Of a DNA stretch of 64,000 bases, positions 1-12,562 are shown piece after piece. Within the stretch, counting starts at the first letter, position 1; the number at the start of each line of letters is the position of its first letter. The position numbers were made by a program, and so were the translations under genes. A model generated the notes under the pieces. It did not search any database. It was not told the DNA's origin and saw nothing but the letters and a program-made list of their open reading frames with translations. Origin of the DNA: Eopsaltria australis (taxonomy: Eukaryota; Chordata; Aves; Passeriformes; Petroicidae); contig JAVTVJ010000220.1 of NCBI GenBank assembly GCA_034509425.1, forward strand, positions 3,169,501 through 3,233,500, given 5' to 3'.

Positions 1-33
1 TTAGGCTTTTCAATTCACTTTGTAATTAGTAAT

Positions 34-230
34 TGTACTGGGTTTGCATGGCAGGGAGGGCCTACAGGGATGGCTCCCGTGAGAAGCTGCCAGAAACTTT
101 TCCATGTCCAACAGATCCAATTCCAGCTGACCCCAGGATGGACCTGCCACTGGCCGAGGCTGAGCCCATCAGTGCCAGTGGCAGCACCTCTGGGATAATG
201 TATTTAACAACAGGGAAAAAAGCGTGCAAG
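34..230 (+). mobile_element. Decayed ERVL-like LTR fragment (5' portion)
   Basis: It begins TGTACTGGGTTTGCATGGCA and continues through blocks such as GAGAAGCTGCCAGAA, CAGCTGACCCCAGGATGGAC and GCACCTCTGGGATAATG, ending with a TATTTAA TATA-like box near 200-206. From memory this order matches the first part (U3) of a common avian endogenous retrovirus LTR, probably ERVL class. The later LTR part is not recognisable after about 230. The 79-residue frame at 33-272 lies inside it and is not a gene. The exact family name is unsure. Confidence 0.6.
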
Positions 231-3200
231 CACTTCTTAAATCAGATGAAATGGATTCACTTCTGGTTATAAATCTTGCTTTAAAAAACTTTAGACAGAA
301 AGGGTTTTTAAAAATACGATTCTATACTTAATTCATAAATACTCTGATGAGAATCCTGTGTTTTACAATCTTTTACTGTCAGGATTTGTAATAATATGGA
401 AATTCTGCCTGCTGCAGACTGTGAATATTTTTGACAATTCTTGTGGATGTAATTTAAAGTGCCAGTTCTTTAGAAGGAAGGAATTTAAGGAAATCACATG
501 AACTTTCAAGGTAAGGGAAGGACTTGGTGGGAAGAAAGTGGGATGACAAGGGAGATATTAGATCCTCTGCTCTCCTGATGGAAAAAGAATGTAGTCAGCA
601 TATGTCAAAGTGTTTTGATACATAACGAAAAGCTAAAGGAAATTCAGCAGAGGAAACATTTCACACTTCAGATTTGTTGCCATGGCAGTCTGCACAGCTG
701 GGTTTGTACCATTAGGTTGCTTTCACTTCGAAAAAATATTGCACGAGATATTCAAGAAATACGTGAGTTTTTGCTTATTAAGAAGCTACATAAATTAATC
801 TAGGAGCAGATGTTTCAAATTCATCAGTGCGTTGAGCACTTCACAGCTGCAGAAACTTAGGCAAGAATCAATTCCTCTCTGAGTCCTCAGTGAACAGTGG
901 AACTGAGAGTGGCACTTGGGTAGGTTCTGCTTTTCTTAGGTTTTCCCAGTCCTGTGCTGCTGCAGTGAAGCTCACGAGGTCTCCAGCCTTGACACTGGGC
1001 TGCTTTCATTTTTATTAAGCAGTGATAAATCGGGCATTACCTATGCACATACCCACAGCACAGAAACAATTGAACTGAATCTTAGTTTTAAACATGAGAA
1101 GAAACTTCCTTTTGAGGTTTGTGGTAGCAGTGTCATATTTTCTTTGCAACCTTGGGGCCTATTCTCCTGTTATATAGTAGTTGAAGGAATATTTTCTGTG
1201 ACTGCTCCAAAATGTGGTTGACTTCTGTGAAGTCTCTGTATTGACAGATAATGGCAGTCAGGTGCCATGTCAGCCTGGTTTGTACTCGTGTAAACATCTT
1301 GACTTTGTTGGACCTGATCAACCCTTTTTCCTTGCATTTATGTAGTTGTTCACCCTTCAAACCTGTGGGCTTGTGAACTTGCTGCTTATTAAATATGTTC
1401 TCACTGAAGATCCTTCAATCTGTGTTGTATATGAGGGGTTTAACTAATCCAGCTGAGAAACAGCCTTTTTGTTGGTTGTATCCAAAAGCTCTGTAGAATG
1501 AAGGATCAGGAAATCACTGTACTTGTTCAGAGATGCTGGCTCTCCTATTAAAGCAGCAGAAAACACCCTTTAAAACACTGTGTGGAAGTGAGGGCATCCT
1601 GTCAGATACTAGGCTTTGATTAAATGGTGTGATGTTGCAGCTTCCACACTGACAATTGCCATTTTCATTTATTTCTGACTGAGACTTAAAACTCAGGAGT
1701 GCCTTGGACTGAGGGGTTTTTTTACAGGGTTTACTAATAATCATTTTAAATAGAGTTTGCTGTCACTTGCTGTCTTCACAGAACACTGAAAGGGAACAAA
1801 TGAATAATTTTGAAATTTTAGCTAAGAAAATATTTTCGTATATGTAAACAAACTGATCCATGGGGAGTAATCTTTTGGCTATGTGCAGTGGTTACTGTGA
1901 ATGTGTTATAAGGTACCTTATATTCTTAAAAGCTGTGTTTTCTTTGGGATGCCAGAGGTGTGGGGTTTTTTATGTTGTTCTGAGAACCAAGAGGATTTCT
2001 GCAGGAAGCTGATTGTGGCAGCACAAAGGAAATGAAGTTGTCAGGATGTGGCCAATGTTTGCATTGATCTCCAGGTGCACTGTTACTCTGTCTCATTAAT
2101 GGTAGGATTCTTTGTGCTGAAAAAGTCGGGGGAGGGATGTGCCTTTTACCTTTCATTCCCAGCCAACTTCATGCTGATGAATAATGAGATTTTAATAATG
2201 TCAAATTATGGCCTGGAAATTTGACATCCAAGTAATGCAATTTGTTATGTTTTGATTCAGTGAAGCCACACAGGTTTAATTTTGTCTACAACGGGTTTTT
2301 ATCAAGAAAGCAAAAAAACATTCACACATTTTATTGACCACATACACTTGAACACTTTTTATTGAGAATGTATTACGAGTCAATACTTCCTTTATGAAGC
2401 TTTCCAGAAAGTCCATTTCTGTAGTATTTTGACATGATACTGGAGTCTGCATCTCTTCATTGTAATAGAACCAGGAAATTTTCTAGTGGCTGATCACCTT
2501 CTTTCATTAACTGAAATTACATCTTCAGAGACCAACAAAATTTGATTCTGAAATGTAAACTTTTGAAACTAGGACCTCTACTGAGTTGGTCAACAAGGAC
2601 CACTCTTGATATAGCTGTGTTAATAACTCAGATGGAAGCAGAGCATGACATTTTTGTTAGTTCACTGATTTGACTTAATTAGCAGTTCAGCAAGAGGGCT
2701 GTAAGCCATAGATCAACTCAAATATTAAGTTTAATTTTGTGAGAAAATAACACTGTTAATAATGGCACTTAACTAGTGCTTACTTTCTAGTACACAGTAT
2801 ATACATACAGAAGCATACAGTACACCTTTCTGTTCAGAGGTTTACATTTAAATGATACAGTTTTAGAAATAATTTAATAAACTCTTTGCAGATTCTTTTT
2901 ACATCAGTAGGTTGATTTTTATCTTGCATATATACAGTATTTAATTCATATCTATTTAAATGAGTAATAGATAAGCCCCTATTTACAGTCACCAGAACCC
3001 TTCAGGTATTTGAAATGGAAAGGCCCCATTCTCAAGAACTTTATGTATTAAACATTTGTCCATAAATGTTCCTCCTAATTTATGATACCTTGTATTTCCT
3101 TAAGTATTTTACTGCACTTGCTCCTCTACTGTTCTTTATATAAATACTGCAAAGCTCTCTCTTTTTGGGATACTGCTTTCTATGAGATACCAGGTGAGGG

Positions 3201-5107
3201 TGCTGCAATTAAGTCCAGAATTTCCTTAAGAGAACAGCAGCCAGGCAGATCCACAGCACAGGTTCTTTGAGGCAACTAATATATCAAATAAACTTTCCAA
3301 AGAGGTTGAGTGGATACCAGTCTTGTTCATTAAATTATCCAAGTTGTTGTATCTATGATTGCCATCACATTTAGTGTTTATCAAGGATACAGACAAACAA
3401 CCATAGCTCTGCTGCAGTAAAAAAGGTTAGGAAAAAATCAGATTTGATACCCTACGGGTAAATAACATAAAAATCTGTCTTTCTACATCTCTTAAATAGC
3501 AGCTTCCATTTTACTACATAGATTTGTTTGTAATGATGAATCACTGAGTAAGATTTGGATCATCATAAAGGAGTCAGTCTGATGAAGTAAACGTAAGTAT
3601 TGAATGGTGCCAGGTGTGCAAGACCAAGCAGGGATGGGAGAGAAATGAAAGTTAAATAGATTGTGCAGAGAAGTGAAAAACGATAAAGAGAAATGATACA
3701 AGAGCCATGAGCTGAAACTGGGAATTTCACACGGAGAGAAAGGAACAGAAATAAAGGCAACAGTTCTGTTAGAGACAGAAAATAAGATGTCTTAAGAGAA
3801 GGAGGAAATGGAAGGGAGGAAGCAACATGGAAGTTGAAATTGCATTTAATGCTGCCTGCTCAGCCGCACCGTTCTGGCAGTGTCCCAGTTCTGAAAGCCT
3901 CAATTCACTCCAGATAAGCCAGTTTCTCCCTGCTGGAACTCCTCCTGCATAATGGCACAGAATTTCTTTAACAGATTTTATGTGAGAGATTTAATGTGGT
4001 GCATTAAGAAACCTAATTTTCCTCAGATGGGAAGAAGGAGTCTCTTTGCTTTACAGCTTTAAGGGAAGATTTTGTTCTTAAGCACTTCTGTGTGGAAGTG
4101 AGCCTGAATGCTCAAGATGTGTAGAAATTCATAGAAAATCTCTCAAAGGGGGCAAAACCAAGAAAGCAGCCAGTATAATGTATGTCAGCATAGAGGCACT
4201 ATAAATGAGTGTGTGAGTTGGACACAGTGATAAGGAACAACTTCAGTCCTTAATGTGGTTTTCATCAACAAGTTAAAACTGAAAACGCCATAGAAATAGG
4301 TTATTTAATCTCTAGGCTTTAAGGGTTAAAAATATACAATAAAATATGAAAAGCTATTTTAAAAAGTAAAGATTAATGAAAAGTGTCCCACCAGGATGCT
4401 GATAACTTAGAGATGCTTGTATATAAAGAAATAAGCAAAGATGACTATGGGAAGAAATTGCTTGATGGGAAAAGATCTGTTAGGTCTGTTCCTCACCTGC
4501 TTTTCACACAGAACTTTGGTATGTGTCTCTGCTGACAGACTAGGACCAGTTTTCAGGTAAGATTGTGCTCTAAACAATGGGAAAGCTTTGGTTCTGGTCC
4601 TGCTCCATGTTTTTTTCCATACCTGAAGCCTGAAAAGTCACATTTTTTTAATGAAGTCACGTGGAATCTGAGTTGTGCTGTGACAGATTAAGCAACAAAA
4701 TGATGCTGTGGTGCGTATCAAGTGACAGAAATGTCTTGTGGCCCCACACCAGTGGGAGAGTATCAGCTTCACTTGTACCCCCCCTCCTGTCATTAATGCA
4801 ACAGCAGCACAAGAACAGGCAGCTCTTGGGTCAGTGCTTCGTAGTTTGTTGATGTGAGGAACTTTATGTGCTTCCTACAGCATGTCTGTGTTTCTTACAT
4901 ATTTCATATCATCAGTAAAATTTGGTGATCTGGATTGGATTTCTTCATCCCTACTGTGAAACTAGAGTTTACTGTGTATCCGAGAATCCCAGTAGAAGGC
5001 TTTTCTGAGAGGTCAGCAAAGAGCTGCTGCTGACTGGGATTCCTATATTGAGGAACTTTATATGGTTTCCAAACCTCCAGTGGTGTCCTAGATTAAAGCG
5101 AGTTTAA
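231..5107. other. Non-coding stretch, nothing recognised
   Basis: AT-rich sequence with scattered AATAAA-like hexamers and a purine-rich run near 3785-3830. The frames of up to 76 residues show no domain, conserved motif or splice-site support. I see no RNA gene or mobile element here. Confidence 0.6.
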
Positions 5108-6045
5108 TTTATTTGTTGCAAACATATCCCTTGAAAATACAAAATGTTAATCATAAACATATTTATTTTTTAAGATAATTACTCTTGTTACATGAACATA
5201 TGTGGACCATAACACTTAGCCAGACAATCTTTACTACTTAAATTCTGATTTAACTCTGTAAACCACTGTGTCCTTCATTTTAATATGTGGAACAAACATC
5301 TCTAAGTTCCATCAGAATTAGTTAATAAATATTTCTGAATTCCTGAAATGTTTTAGGATACAAACAAAGCACTGGAAAATTAAAACACGTTTTTGTTATT
5401 TGTTGTAGGTAAAAGAAAAATCACTTTACCGTAAATGTTAAAACATGTTAGTTTGTGTGAGAAAATAATTTCTGAAAACAGTAAATTAGGCTTCTTTTAG
5501 CGGGGATTCAGAGATGGAGAAAGAAATTAAATAATTTAATTTATAATTAACATTTACTATTTGGACATGTATAATTGAGTAATATGATCTTCAGTAAAGA
5601 TCATCTATATAATCTTCATTGAGAAATGCTATTTACTTCATCGAGGATAGCACTATCACTTCTTTGTACAGAAAACAAGGTAGTACCTTTTTCTATACAA
5701 GATACAAGGTGCTGTGTCTTCAGGCAAGACTTCAATAAACTGCTAAGTGATTTCTTCAGCCAGGAAGATCAGAGCCATGAAAACAGAGTTTATCCTTTGT
5801 CACCAGTTCAGTGCATGAAGGTATCAGATGTCACAGGTAATGCAGCACATAGGCCAAGAGCCTCACACCACTTCAGCAAACAACTACTGGAAAATTAAGA
5901 CTGTTGCATTCAACTGCAGTGGAAGCTCCTTACAGCCTCTTGGCTGGGACTGTCTCGTGCCTCTGAGTGCCAACACAGCAGTGTCACAGTCCCAGCACTG
6001 AGCACCCAACGCTGCAGTCAGAGAGCACCAGGGGTTGTGTCACAT
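5108..6045 (-). other. GPR146: Putative GPR146 3' UTR with candidate poly(A) signals
   Basis: Downstream of the TAG stop on the minus strand, the first AATAAA hexamers are at 5162-5167 and 5108-5113 (seen as TTTATT on the plus strand); an ATTAAA lies at 5535-5540. The open frames in this stretch, including a 90-residue plus-strand one at 5626-5898, match nothing I recognise. The exact 3' end cannot be read from sequence alone. Confidence 0.35.
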
Positions 6046-7050
6046 CTATGTCATGACCTGCTGTACAACTGTGCGCTCGTGAGAACACCCCTGGTTCCCA
6101 CAGTGTATCTTTTTAAGCAAACGTCGCAATTTGTTGGGAAAGTTTTTGTTAATGTATCTGTAGAGCAGAGGCATGACAAAGCTGCTGGAGAAAGCCAGGA
6201 ATTTCGACAAAATCGTGGCAAAGTGTAATATCTGAATGGAATTCACGTCTGGAATTCTTCCTCGTAGGTTAGTAAATGTGCTTACCAAGAGAATAACGTA
6301 ATAGGGTGTCCACAGGGTGAACTGTGTGCAGACTGTGGCGATGAGAAGCCTGTGCACTGATGGATCCAGGCGCCCAGTGTCCTGATCCAGTGGCGTGGCC
6401 TCCTTGCGGATCCGCAGGATCAGCGTCAGCGCGTAGAGAACGGCGATGGCGGGCACAACGTACCCGATGAACACCATGATGGCATCTGCTGCCTCCTGGT
6501 TCTGCATCTTGGAACACTCGATTATTTTGGTGGACACGTGGTTGCAGACATAGAACAGGAGAGATGAAAAGCTGGTGAGCATGGCACCGCCCCAGATGAA
6601 CCCGCAGACGTGTTTGGTGTTGTACACACTGGACATGTAAGTCCTGGGCAGAGCACGTTCGATGTAGTAGTCCAGACTGAGCAGTGTGGTAGAGTACATG
6701 GTAACTAATGATGAGACATTGAATAAAATAAGGAAGGTAATATAAACTTCATTGTTGGAATTCCAGATGGCCCATTTTGTGTTGGCAAGACCCAGCAGGT
6801 ACATTGGTGCCAGAGTGTTGATGATGAGACCGGCAATGGCAATGTTGACAAAGTAAACATCTGGCATAGTCATGGTAGCTTTGTTGTAGAGGTTAACTAG
6901 GACCAGCAGGCCGTTGTAACAAAGGCCAATTGGGAAACATATGATGAGGTAGAGTAGGGAAAAGATGGAAAGCACAAGGTCGAAATCATGGCAGAGATGC
7001 TGGTCCTCGCTGTTCTCCGTGCTGTTGATTAAGGCTTCACAGCTCCACAT
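6046..7050 (-). CDS. GPR146: G-protein coupled receptor 146 (orphan class A GPCR), complete coding region
   Basis: The frame encodes 334 residues, close to the length of human GPR146, and has the same start (MWSC) and near-identical blocks such as [31 protein letters not shown] and FIGYVVPA, with a similar tail ending QQVMT. Seven hydrophobic segments fall near residues 24-52, 63-87, 101-125, 148-169, 188-213, 231-257 and 275-297. N9 is an N-glycosylation sequon in the outside N-terminus. The TM3 motif is DYY (127-129) instead of DRY, TM6 has LWTP (246-249), and TM7 has MPLLY (293-297) instead of NPxxY. C317 and C322 in the tail could be palmitoylated. The ATG has A at -3, and no stop lies between it and the splice acceptor, so the start rests on conservation. 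The stop is TAG. In mammals GPR146 is a plasma-membrane receptor linked to hepatic ERK/SREBP2 signalling and cholesterol, and was proposed as a C-peptide receptor; its ligand is debated. It is probably nested antisense in C7orf50. Confidence 0.97.
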   Translation of the reverse strand: MWSCEALINSTENSEDQHLCHDFDLVLSIFSLLYLIICFPIGLCYNGLLVLVNLYNKATMTMPDVYFVNIAIAGLIINTLAPMYLLGLANTKWAIWNSNNEVYITFLILFNVSSLVTMYSTTLLSLDYYIERALPRTYMSSVYNTKHVCGFIWGGAMLTSFSSLLFYVCNHVSTKIIECSKMQNQEAADAIMVFIGYVVPAIAVLYALTLILRIRKEATPLDQDTGRLDPSVHRLLIATVCTQFTLWTPYYVILLVSTFTNLRGRIPDVNSIQILHFATILSKFLAFSSSFVMPLLYRYINKNFPNKLRRLLKKIHCGNQGCSHERTVVQQVMT

Positions 7051-7094
7051 AGTGATTTTAGCTTTTGTGTCTTCTTTGCTGGTTACCAGCTTTT
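7051..7094 (-). other. GPR146: GPR146 5' UTR part of the coding exon, with splice acceptor
   Basis: Reading the minus strand, a pyrimidine-rich run ends in CTACAG with the AG at 7096-7095. The exon would start at 7094 and run 44 nt to the ATG. This fits the family pattern of an intronless coding region preceded by one or more non-coding exons. The intron is inferred from the acceptor alone; no transcript evidence is available. Confidence 0.7.
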
Positions 7095-9367
7095 CTGTAG
7101 ACAGAGAACAGAAAGTGTTGTTAAAATACTACTCTATAAATGAAATGCAAAGTACTGTGAAGAAAACATTCTGAACTTTAAGATTATATGCATCCCTCAA
7201 CTGATGTTGTTAGTCTAGAAGAGAGTCAACTGTGATTCAAACTTTCATGAGACTAATACATGTTCTGAAGTTCTAATTTAAATGAAACTAGTGGCAAATC
7301 AGTTGACACAGGACACTCAATAGAAGTAAGTTGTAAACTATCATAAAGTACTGATGTATATATGAATACTAATGCAATTTTTAAAACACTGTCAAACAGT
7401 ACCTTGTATATAGCTAAAAATACATAAGGGTAACTACTGAAAAGTGGAAGGATATAAACTGAAGCACAAATCTTCACAGTATGATGGAGAATAGAGATCT
7501 CCTAAAATCGTAAATAAGCTTTACCTTAAAAAAAAGAGTTTATGAGGAGGCACGTCCAAGGCAGTATGGTGGATGTGTACTGGATCACTGATAAAATTGA
7601 CAAAGACTAGAGGATACTGGGAAATAAGGTGTAGAGGGGTTTTTTGGTTTTGTTTTTTTCTTTAAAAATAGGTCAGTTTGTATTCAGACTTCCAACCTTA
7701 TAACCATTTAGTTTCAAAAAAACAATGGACCTCTGTAGTCCAGGGAACCTAATATCAGGGCAGCCTGACTTTCCAAAAAGGCAAGAATCAGCTATCATTT
7801 CCTCTCAAAATAGCTCGAATTCTTTAAAAAGTATGCTACTATCAGCAGTTGTGGTCCGGCCATCTTTGCTTTATCATCAGTAAAGAGATAGCGTTTTATC
7901 TGAAACCAAGTGAACTTCAAAGCAGTCGTGTAAAGTTGCTTTTCAAAACGCAGAAACAAGAAATAATCTCTGAAGTACAACTCAAAACAGGCACAGCCTT
8001 AAAACCATGGCTGTTATTCATGGCAGCCCATTTCAGGGGCAGTGCAGAGCTGGTGCAGCAGGTGATTTCCCATGTCACGTACTCTGCCTGTCACATACTC
8101 CCGTGGTTTTGTGTGCTTCTCTGTCAGCACCTATAGCACAGTGTAAGTACACGTACCTGGATTCTTTCCAGAGGGAGAGAGCAAGATTTAATCAGTCCAC
8201 AATAAACATTGTGCAATGAAAATGAATGCTACTAGACAACATGCTGTACTCCATGAACCAGATGGCTGAATTATACCGTGTGGGGTCTGTGAGCGTACAG
8301 GTACGTGACTGCATCTCCCTGGTGCTAATCCTTTGACTCTTCAGCCATAGTACAGAATATGCCCCCAAATTATGTCAACTTCCATGTTTTATTTCCCACT
8401 GCAGTTGTTTTGTGGACATTTTTCTTCTAAATACCATAAGCTGAGCCAGAAATTGGGCTAAAAATACAGTAATTTTAGCTGGGCAAGCAAATTTTTATTT
8501 CACTGTCCCATGTTGGATTTCCTCAGAGAAGTGGCTTCTGTAGCAGCAGCACCAGAAGTTCTATTGTTTTCAAAGCTTGTTTTCACCTTTGTGGGAAAAC
8601 TTGACCTTTTTTGGTTCATTTTCTCACATCAGTTCTTCAGCTATACTGTTGTGTGTGAGTGGACTGTATCGTATCTTTAAGTTGTCTTTCCATCCTCATT
8701 CTATTTTTGAGCACCAAAACCAACCCAGTTTGATTTCAGGAAGCATCTGCTGTTTTAAGTTTTTAAGAAAGAAAAAGAAAAGCTGGGTTTTTTCGCAGTT
8801 GAAGGGAACCAAAACTACATCTCATTGAACTGTTATGACTCGATTCAAGCAAAGCAGCAGACTGGAACTAGATATTGCAAATATATGCATTCTGGGGAGT
8901 GCAAAGGTGACTAAGCACAGGCATGGGTACAATCACGTAATTCCATTATGTAGGTTTATCCTTAAGCATGTAGCTTTGATTACTCCAGACTGAATTACAT
9001 CAGCCACTGAATAACTTGCCTGTATATTGTCTCAGAAGATCAACAGTCTTTGCTACCAGGCTTTGTATTTTACAGAGCAGGGGGATGTCTGGTTTCACAA
9101 GTGGTTTTAGTCATTGCCTTTCTTTTTTCTTTACATCCTCTGAGAGCAGTTAAACACGACAATTCTATTTTAATGACAGAAATGGCAGGCGATTCACTGT
9201 GTTAAATAGTAATCTTAGCCAAACATCAGTATTCACCTCTGAAACGAGCGAAAACGAAACCCAAAATGAAAACATTTTCTCGAAAAATTTTCTTGACGAC
9301 TTCTAAGTTCCCAGGTGAGGCGTTTCTGCCGCCGAAGCCGAAATCCCCGTGTTTAACGCTCACTCAC
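7095..9367 (-). other. GPR146: Probable GPR146 5' intron
   Basis: This lies between the acceptor at 7096-7095 and the nearest CpG-island donor at 9368/9367. It is AT-leaning, with no recognisable exon on either strand. Short frames at 7849-8136 and 8577-8828 match nothing known to me. Confidence 0.5.
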
Positions 9368-9900
9368 CAGCGAAGGCACTGAACCTGTTCGCTGTGCTGT
9401 GCCGTGCAGGCCCCGCTCAGCATTTCGCCCCCAGCCGTGCCTTTTGTCATTGCCGGGGCAGCTCCGCCGTGCCCGGCGCCCAGCGAGCGGCAGCGCGGCT
9501 CGCTCGATCCCCGCTGACCCTGCCCTGCGCGGTCACCGGCAGCTCTGCAGCCCCAGCTCGCCTCTGTTGCATAAGTGCAGGCTGCAGCAGCCTCTTGTTT
9601 ACCGTGCCCCGGCCCCGGCGGCCCCAGCGCTGCCCGGATCCTGCCGTGCTCACCCCGGGATCGCACCGGGCACGCAGCCCCCGCCCGCCCGGCACCGGCA
9701 CCGCGCGTCCCGCCCGCCGCTCACCTTTAATTCCCGTGTGCCGCTGCCCCAAGCCGCCCTCCCGGGGCACCGAGCCGCCCGCCAGGCCCCGGCGTGGCTC
9801 TCCCGAGGAGCATGGTGCTGGCCCGGCCAGCGCCCGGCACCGCGCGGGGAGCCGCTGCCTGCGCTGCACTTGTTTTGCCTCTCTTAAGTTACTCACAAGT
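9300..9900. promoter_or_regulatory. GPR146: CpG island, probable GPR146 promoter and first exon
   Basis: CpG dinucleotides and G+C rise sharply over this stretch against an AT-rich background. The minus strand, the GPR146 sense, has good splice donors at 9725/9724 (AAAG then GTGAGC), 9368/9367 (CTG then GTGAGTGAG) and a weaker one at 9897/9896 (CTT then GTGAGT). Any of these could join to the acceptor at 7094, giving an intron of about 2.3-2.8 kb. Long overlapping frames on both strands here (up to 205 residues) are typical of GC-rich DNA and show no protein family. A TATA box was not seen. Confidence 0.7.
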
Positions 9901-10800
9901 TTCTGCTTGGCTTGGCAGGCGCCTGGCCCCTCCCTTCCCCTGTTTACAGCCAGTTTCAAGAAGTGAGAGGCTGTGCTCGGAGCTGTTGGATCCCGGTCGC
10001 TTTGTAGTGCCTGGGTTTCGGGTTTACTGCTTAAAAATCCATGGGCGCGCAGGTTTGTTATGGTTTTGTCATCGGCTGCTGGGGTTTTGCAGAGCCCGTG
10101 CCATTTCCTGCAAGTGCAGTCAACAGCCCTCGCTCAGGAGCGTGGGTTTTATTATTAACCCGGGATGAGAATATGTAGCTTTGAGGTTTCATTTTTATAG
10201 GTTATATATCCTGAACAATCAGTATTTAAAAATTCCCATACTACAAAGTGCACAGGTGCTTGTGGTGCTGGCAAACATGAGCCAGCTTGTAAAACAAGGT
10301 AGGGAGAAAAGTTTCTGAGAGTTTACTTTGAATTTGGAGATTGTTTTGGTGTTGAGAAAAGGTGTTATGACATAACCCTTATTTTGTGATGGTGTTTTGA
10401 GTTCCATTCTGCTTCCTTTTCTAAAAAGTTGATTAATCTCACGGATGTTTGCATGTCACTTGCAGTTAATGGATATGAATATTTTCTACAACTTTAAAAT
10501 GATCACTTTTTGAAAGAGTTTTTGAACTGCAGATGGATAATTTATCCCATAATGAATTTTGTACCGTGGTTGTTCCATTGTTTATATGGAAACTCCTCAG
10601 ACTAATGAAATAGCTACAACCTTTGAAGTATGTTTCCAACTGATATCACCAACCAAAACAGAGAGCTGCCTTCTTCAAAATAATTTGTCTTATATTTAGA
10701 AATTCCAAGGCTTTATTCCATAGCAAACAAACACCAATGTAGCATCCCTTATTGAAAAAATAAGCAGGTGCTTATGAAATAAATACCGGAAAAACACTAA
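9901..10800. other. Non-coding flank of the first CpG island
   Basis: G+C falls away from the island by about 10150 and the sequence becomes ordinary AT-leaning DNA. Frames at 9794-10168 and 9973-10158 are extensions of the island and have no recognised family. Confidence 0.5.
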
Positions 10801-10938
10801 ACCTGAGATTAGCTCAGTTGTTTAGAGCAGGATGCTAGTAACACCAAAGTTGTGGGTTTGATCTCCATATGGGTCATTTGCTTAAGACTTGGACTAGATC
10901 CTAGTGGGTCCCTTCCAACTTGGAATGTTCTGTGAAGT
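10801..10938 (+). mobile_element. tRNA-derived SINE with CR1-like tail (TguSINE1-like)
   Basis: The head resembles a tRNA gene with an A box (TAGCTCAGTTG, 10810-10820) and a B box (GGTTTGATCTC, 10855-10865). It is joined to a tail from about 10887 carrying GGACTAGATCC, GGTCCCTTCCAACTTGGAAT and TTCTGTGA, the typical 3' end of avian CR1 LINEs. This head-tail combination is the signature of TguSINE1, a tRNA-Ile-derived SINE known from zebra finch and mobilised by CR1 machinery. It is not a functional tRNA gene: the fold is degraded and fused to the tail. It is the best clue that the source is a passerine. Confidence 0.8.
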
Positions 10939-11761
10939 CTAAAAATGGTCATCTAGTTTGTGTTGGGTTACTCTTATCTGGCTGCAGTTTGTATTTAAAG
11001 GCTGATTACAAATATTGTAAAACCACTGCAGCTCCCAAATCGCAGAAAATTCCCCCGTTCCTGTTTAATACATAGTCCACAGACAGAATTGTGTATGTGC
11101 TGTGGATAACTCTATGTTACAAACTGTGGAATCAAGTTTTTGGTGCTTCAAAACTTTAGAAGAACTTTAATCATCCTAAGTTCACCAGGGAAACAGCAAA
11201 GTAGGAAAGGTATTCATGTAGAAGCACTTTTAGAGTGCTCATACTTGGCCAAAAGCCAATTTTCTTACACTCCATTAAAGCTGAAGGTGGTTTTATTTAG
11301 ATAACAATGTTCGTGAAGTACTTAAGAAAAAACTTCTCGCAACACAGCAGAAAAAGTTGAGAGCACTTGATGGCAAGGATTATTTTAGGAAAGCTGCAGA
11401 AAACGAACTTTAAATAATGAGAAAGAAATGAAGTTCTGCTCAGTTGTATTACAGAGTCCATAGCTGCAGTCAGGCTTTTTCAGATATTTTCATTCATAAT
11501 GCAGCACTAAGTTGCAGAGCAGGTTGGGTAAGAGTTTGAAGCATGACCATTCTATGCTTGGATTATTTTATTTGACTTTGAAAAACCAACCCTATGTCCA
11601 GCTGCAGCACTGTCTCTTTGCTCTGCAGATTTTTTTTTTGTTTATACAATAAACGGTTTGTCTATTTGCTCTGTTATCATCATCTGTCTGTGACATAGCT
11701 CTTACCTGGTTTATCTGACCTCTGAATGAGTTTTCACAAGCTGTGGTATTGTTCTAAACTA

Positions 11762-11793
11762 ATAGCTAATAAAGCACATAGCTAATAAAGCTG
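11762..11793 (+). repeat. 16-bp tandem duplication containing AATAAA
   Basis: ATAGCTAATAAAGCAC (11762-11777) is followed directly by ATAGCTAATAAAGCTG (11778-11793). Each copy contains AATAAA, but no plus-strand transcript end is expected here. Confidence 0.8.
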
Positions 11794-12499
11794 TTGCCAA
11801 CAAGGTGAGTCTCTAAACACGCCAAACACCTGTACCTCTGTCACGTCCTCTTGAGTTCCCACAGGATCTCTTAATTCCTACAGACTGAAACCTGGTGCTG
11901 CATAGGGGAAGGCTGGGCCCTACAGAGATCTTTCCTGGACAGCACAGATTTTCTTTAGATTTAGAATAAGCAAACTAAAAATTATGGCTAGAAGTGCTGC
12001 ATGTATATATAAACCATGACTTAGGAGACTGTCAGTCAGCTCCTCAACAGGGTTTGAAAGGTGCTTTTTGAAAGTGTCATGCTAAATATTACTTATGGAT
12101 TAATTATTAAAACTTGAAGTAATGGATTATCAGTATTTCTGGAAAATAACAAACCTACAGTTAGTTGTACATCAAGGGGAAAACACAGAATTCTCAAGTG
12201 CTGGAGAGTGAAGTGTCACACTGCTGTTACCTCTCAGTCTGGGTAACATGACATTTCTTTAGGCTTACCAGCTTATAAACATACCATAGGGATTAACAAA
12301 TGACTTGTAGGCTGGATATGCAGAAAAGTAAAACTAAATAGCCCAAGTTAGATGTGAGGGGGGAAAGAATGCAGCAGTGCAGGCAAGTAGGTTTCAGAAC
12401 ATACTTTTCTCATGCAGTTGCTGAGTTGCTGCTGTTTACAATAGAATGATACAGCTCAGATAAAATGCTTTTAACATGAGTGGAGAAGAAAATCCTGCT

Positions 12500-12562
12500 T
12501 GATACTGGAGGCTGGGCTGAAAAACAGGCCCCTTCCAACCCTATCATTTATGTCTTTGTGGC
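12500..12562 (+). mobile_element. Possible degenerate CR1 3' end
   Basis: GGCCCCTTCCAACCCTATCA at about 12527-12546 resembles the terminal CR1 motif (GGTCCCTTCCAACCC...). The flanks have diverged too far for a firm call, so this may be chance. Confidence 0.3.

Noticed and set aside
33..272. 79-residue frame at the left edge
   Set aside because: It falls inside the decayed LTR fragment and has no protein similarity.
9349..9966. 205-residue plus-strand frame and overlapping 100-170 residue frames on both strands
   Set aside because: They lie in a CpG island where stop codons are rare. They are rich in Ala, Arg and Pro, overlap in several frames and show no domain.
10801..10870. Possible tRNA-Ile gene
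   Set aside because: A and B boxes are present, but the sequence runs directly into a CR1-like tail and the stems are degraded, so it is a SINE.
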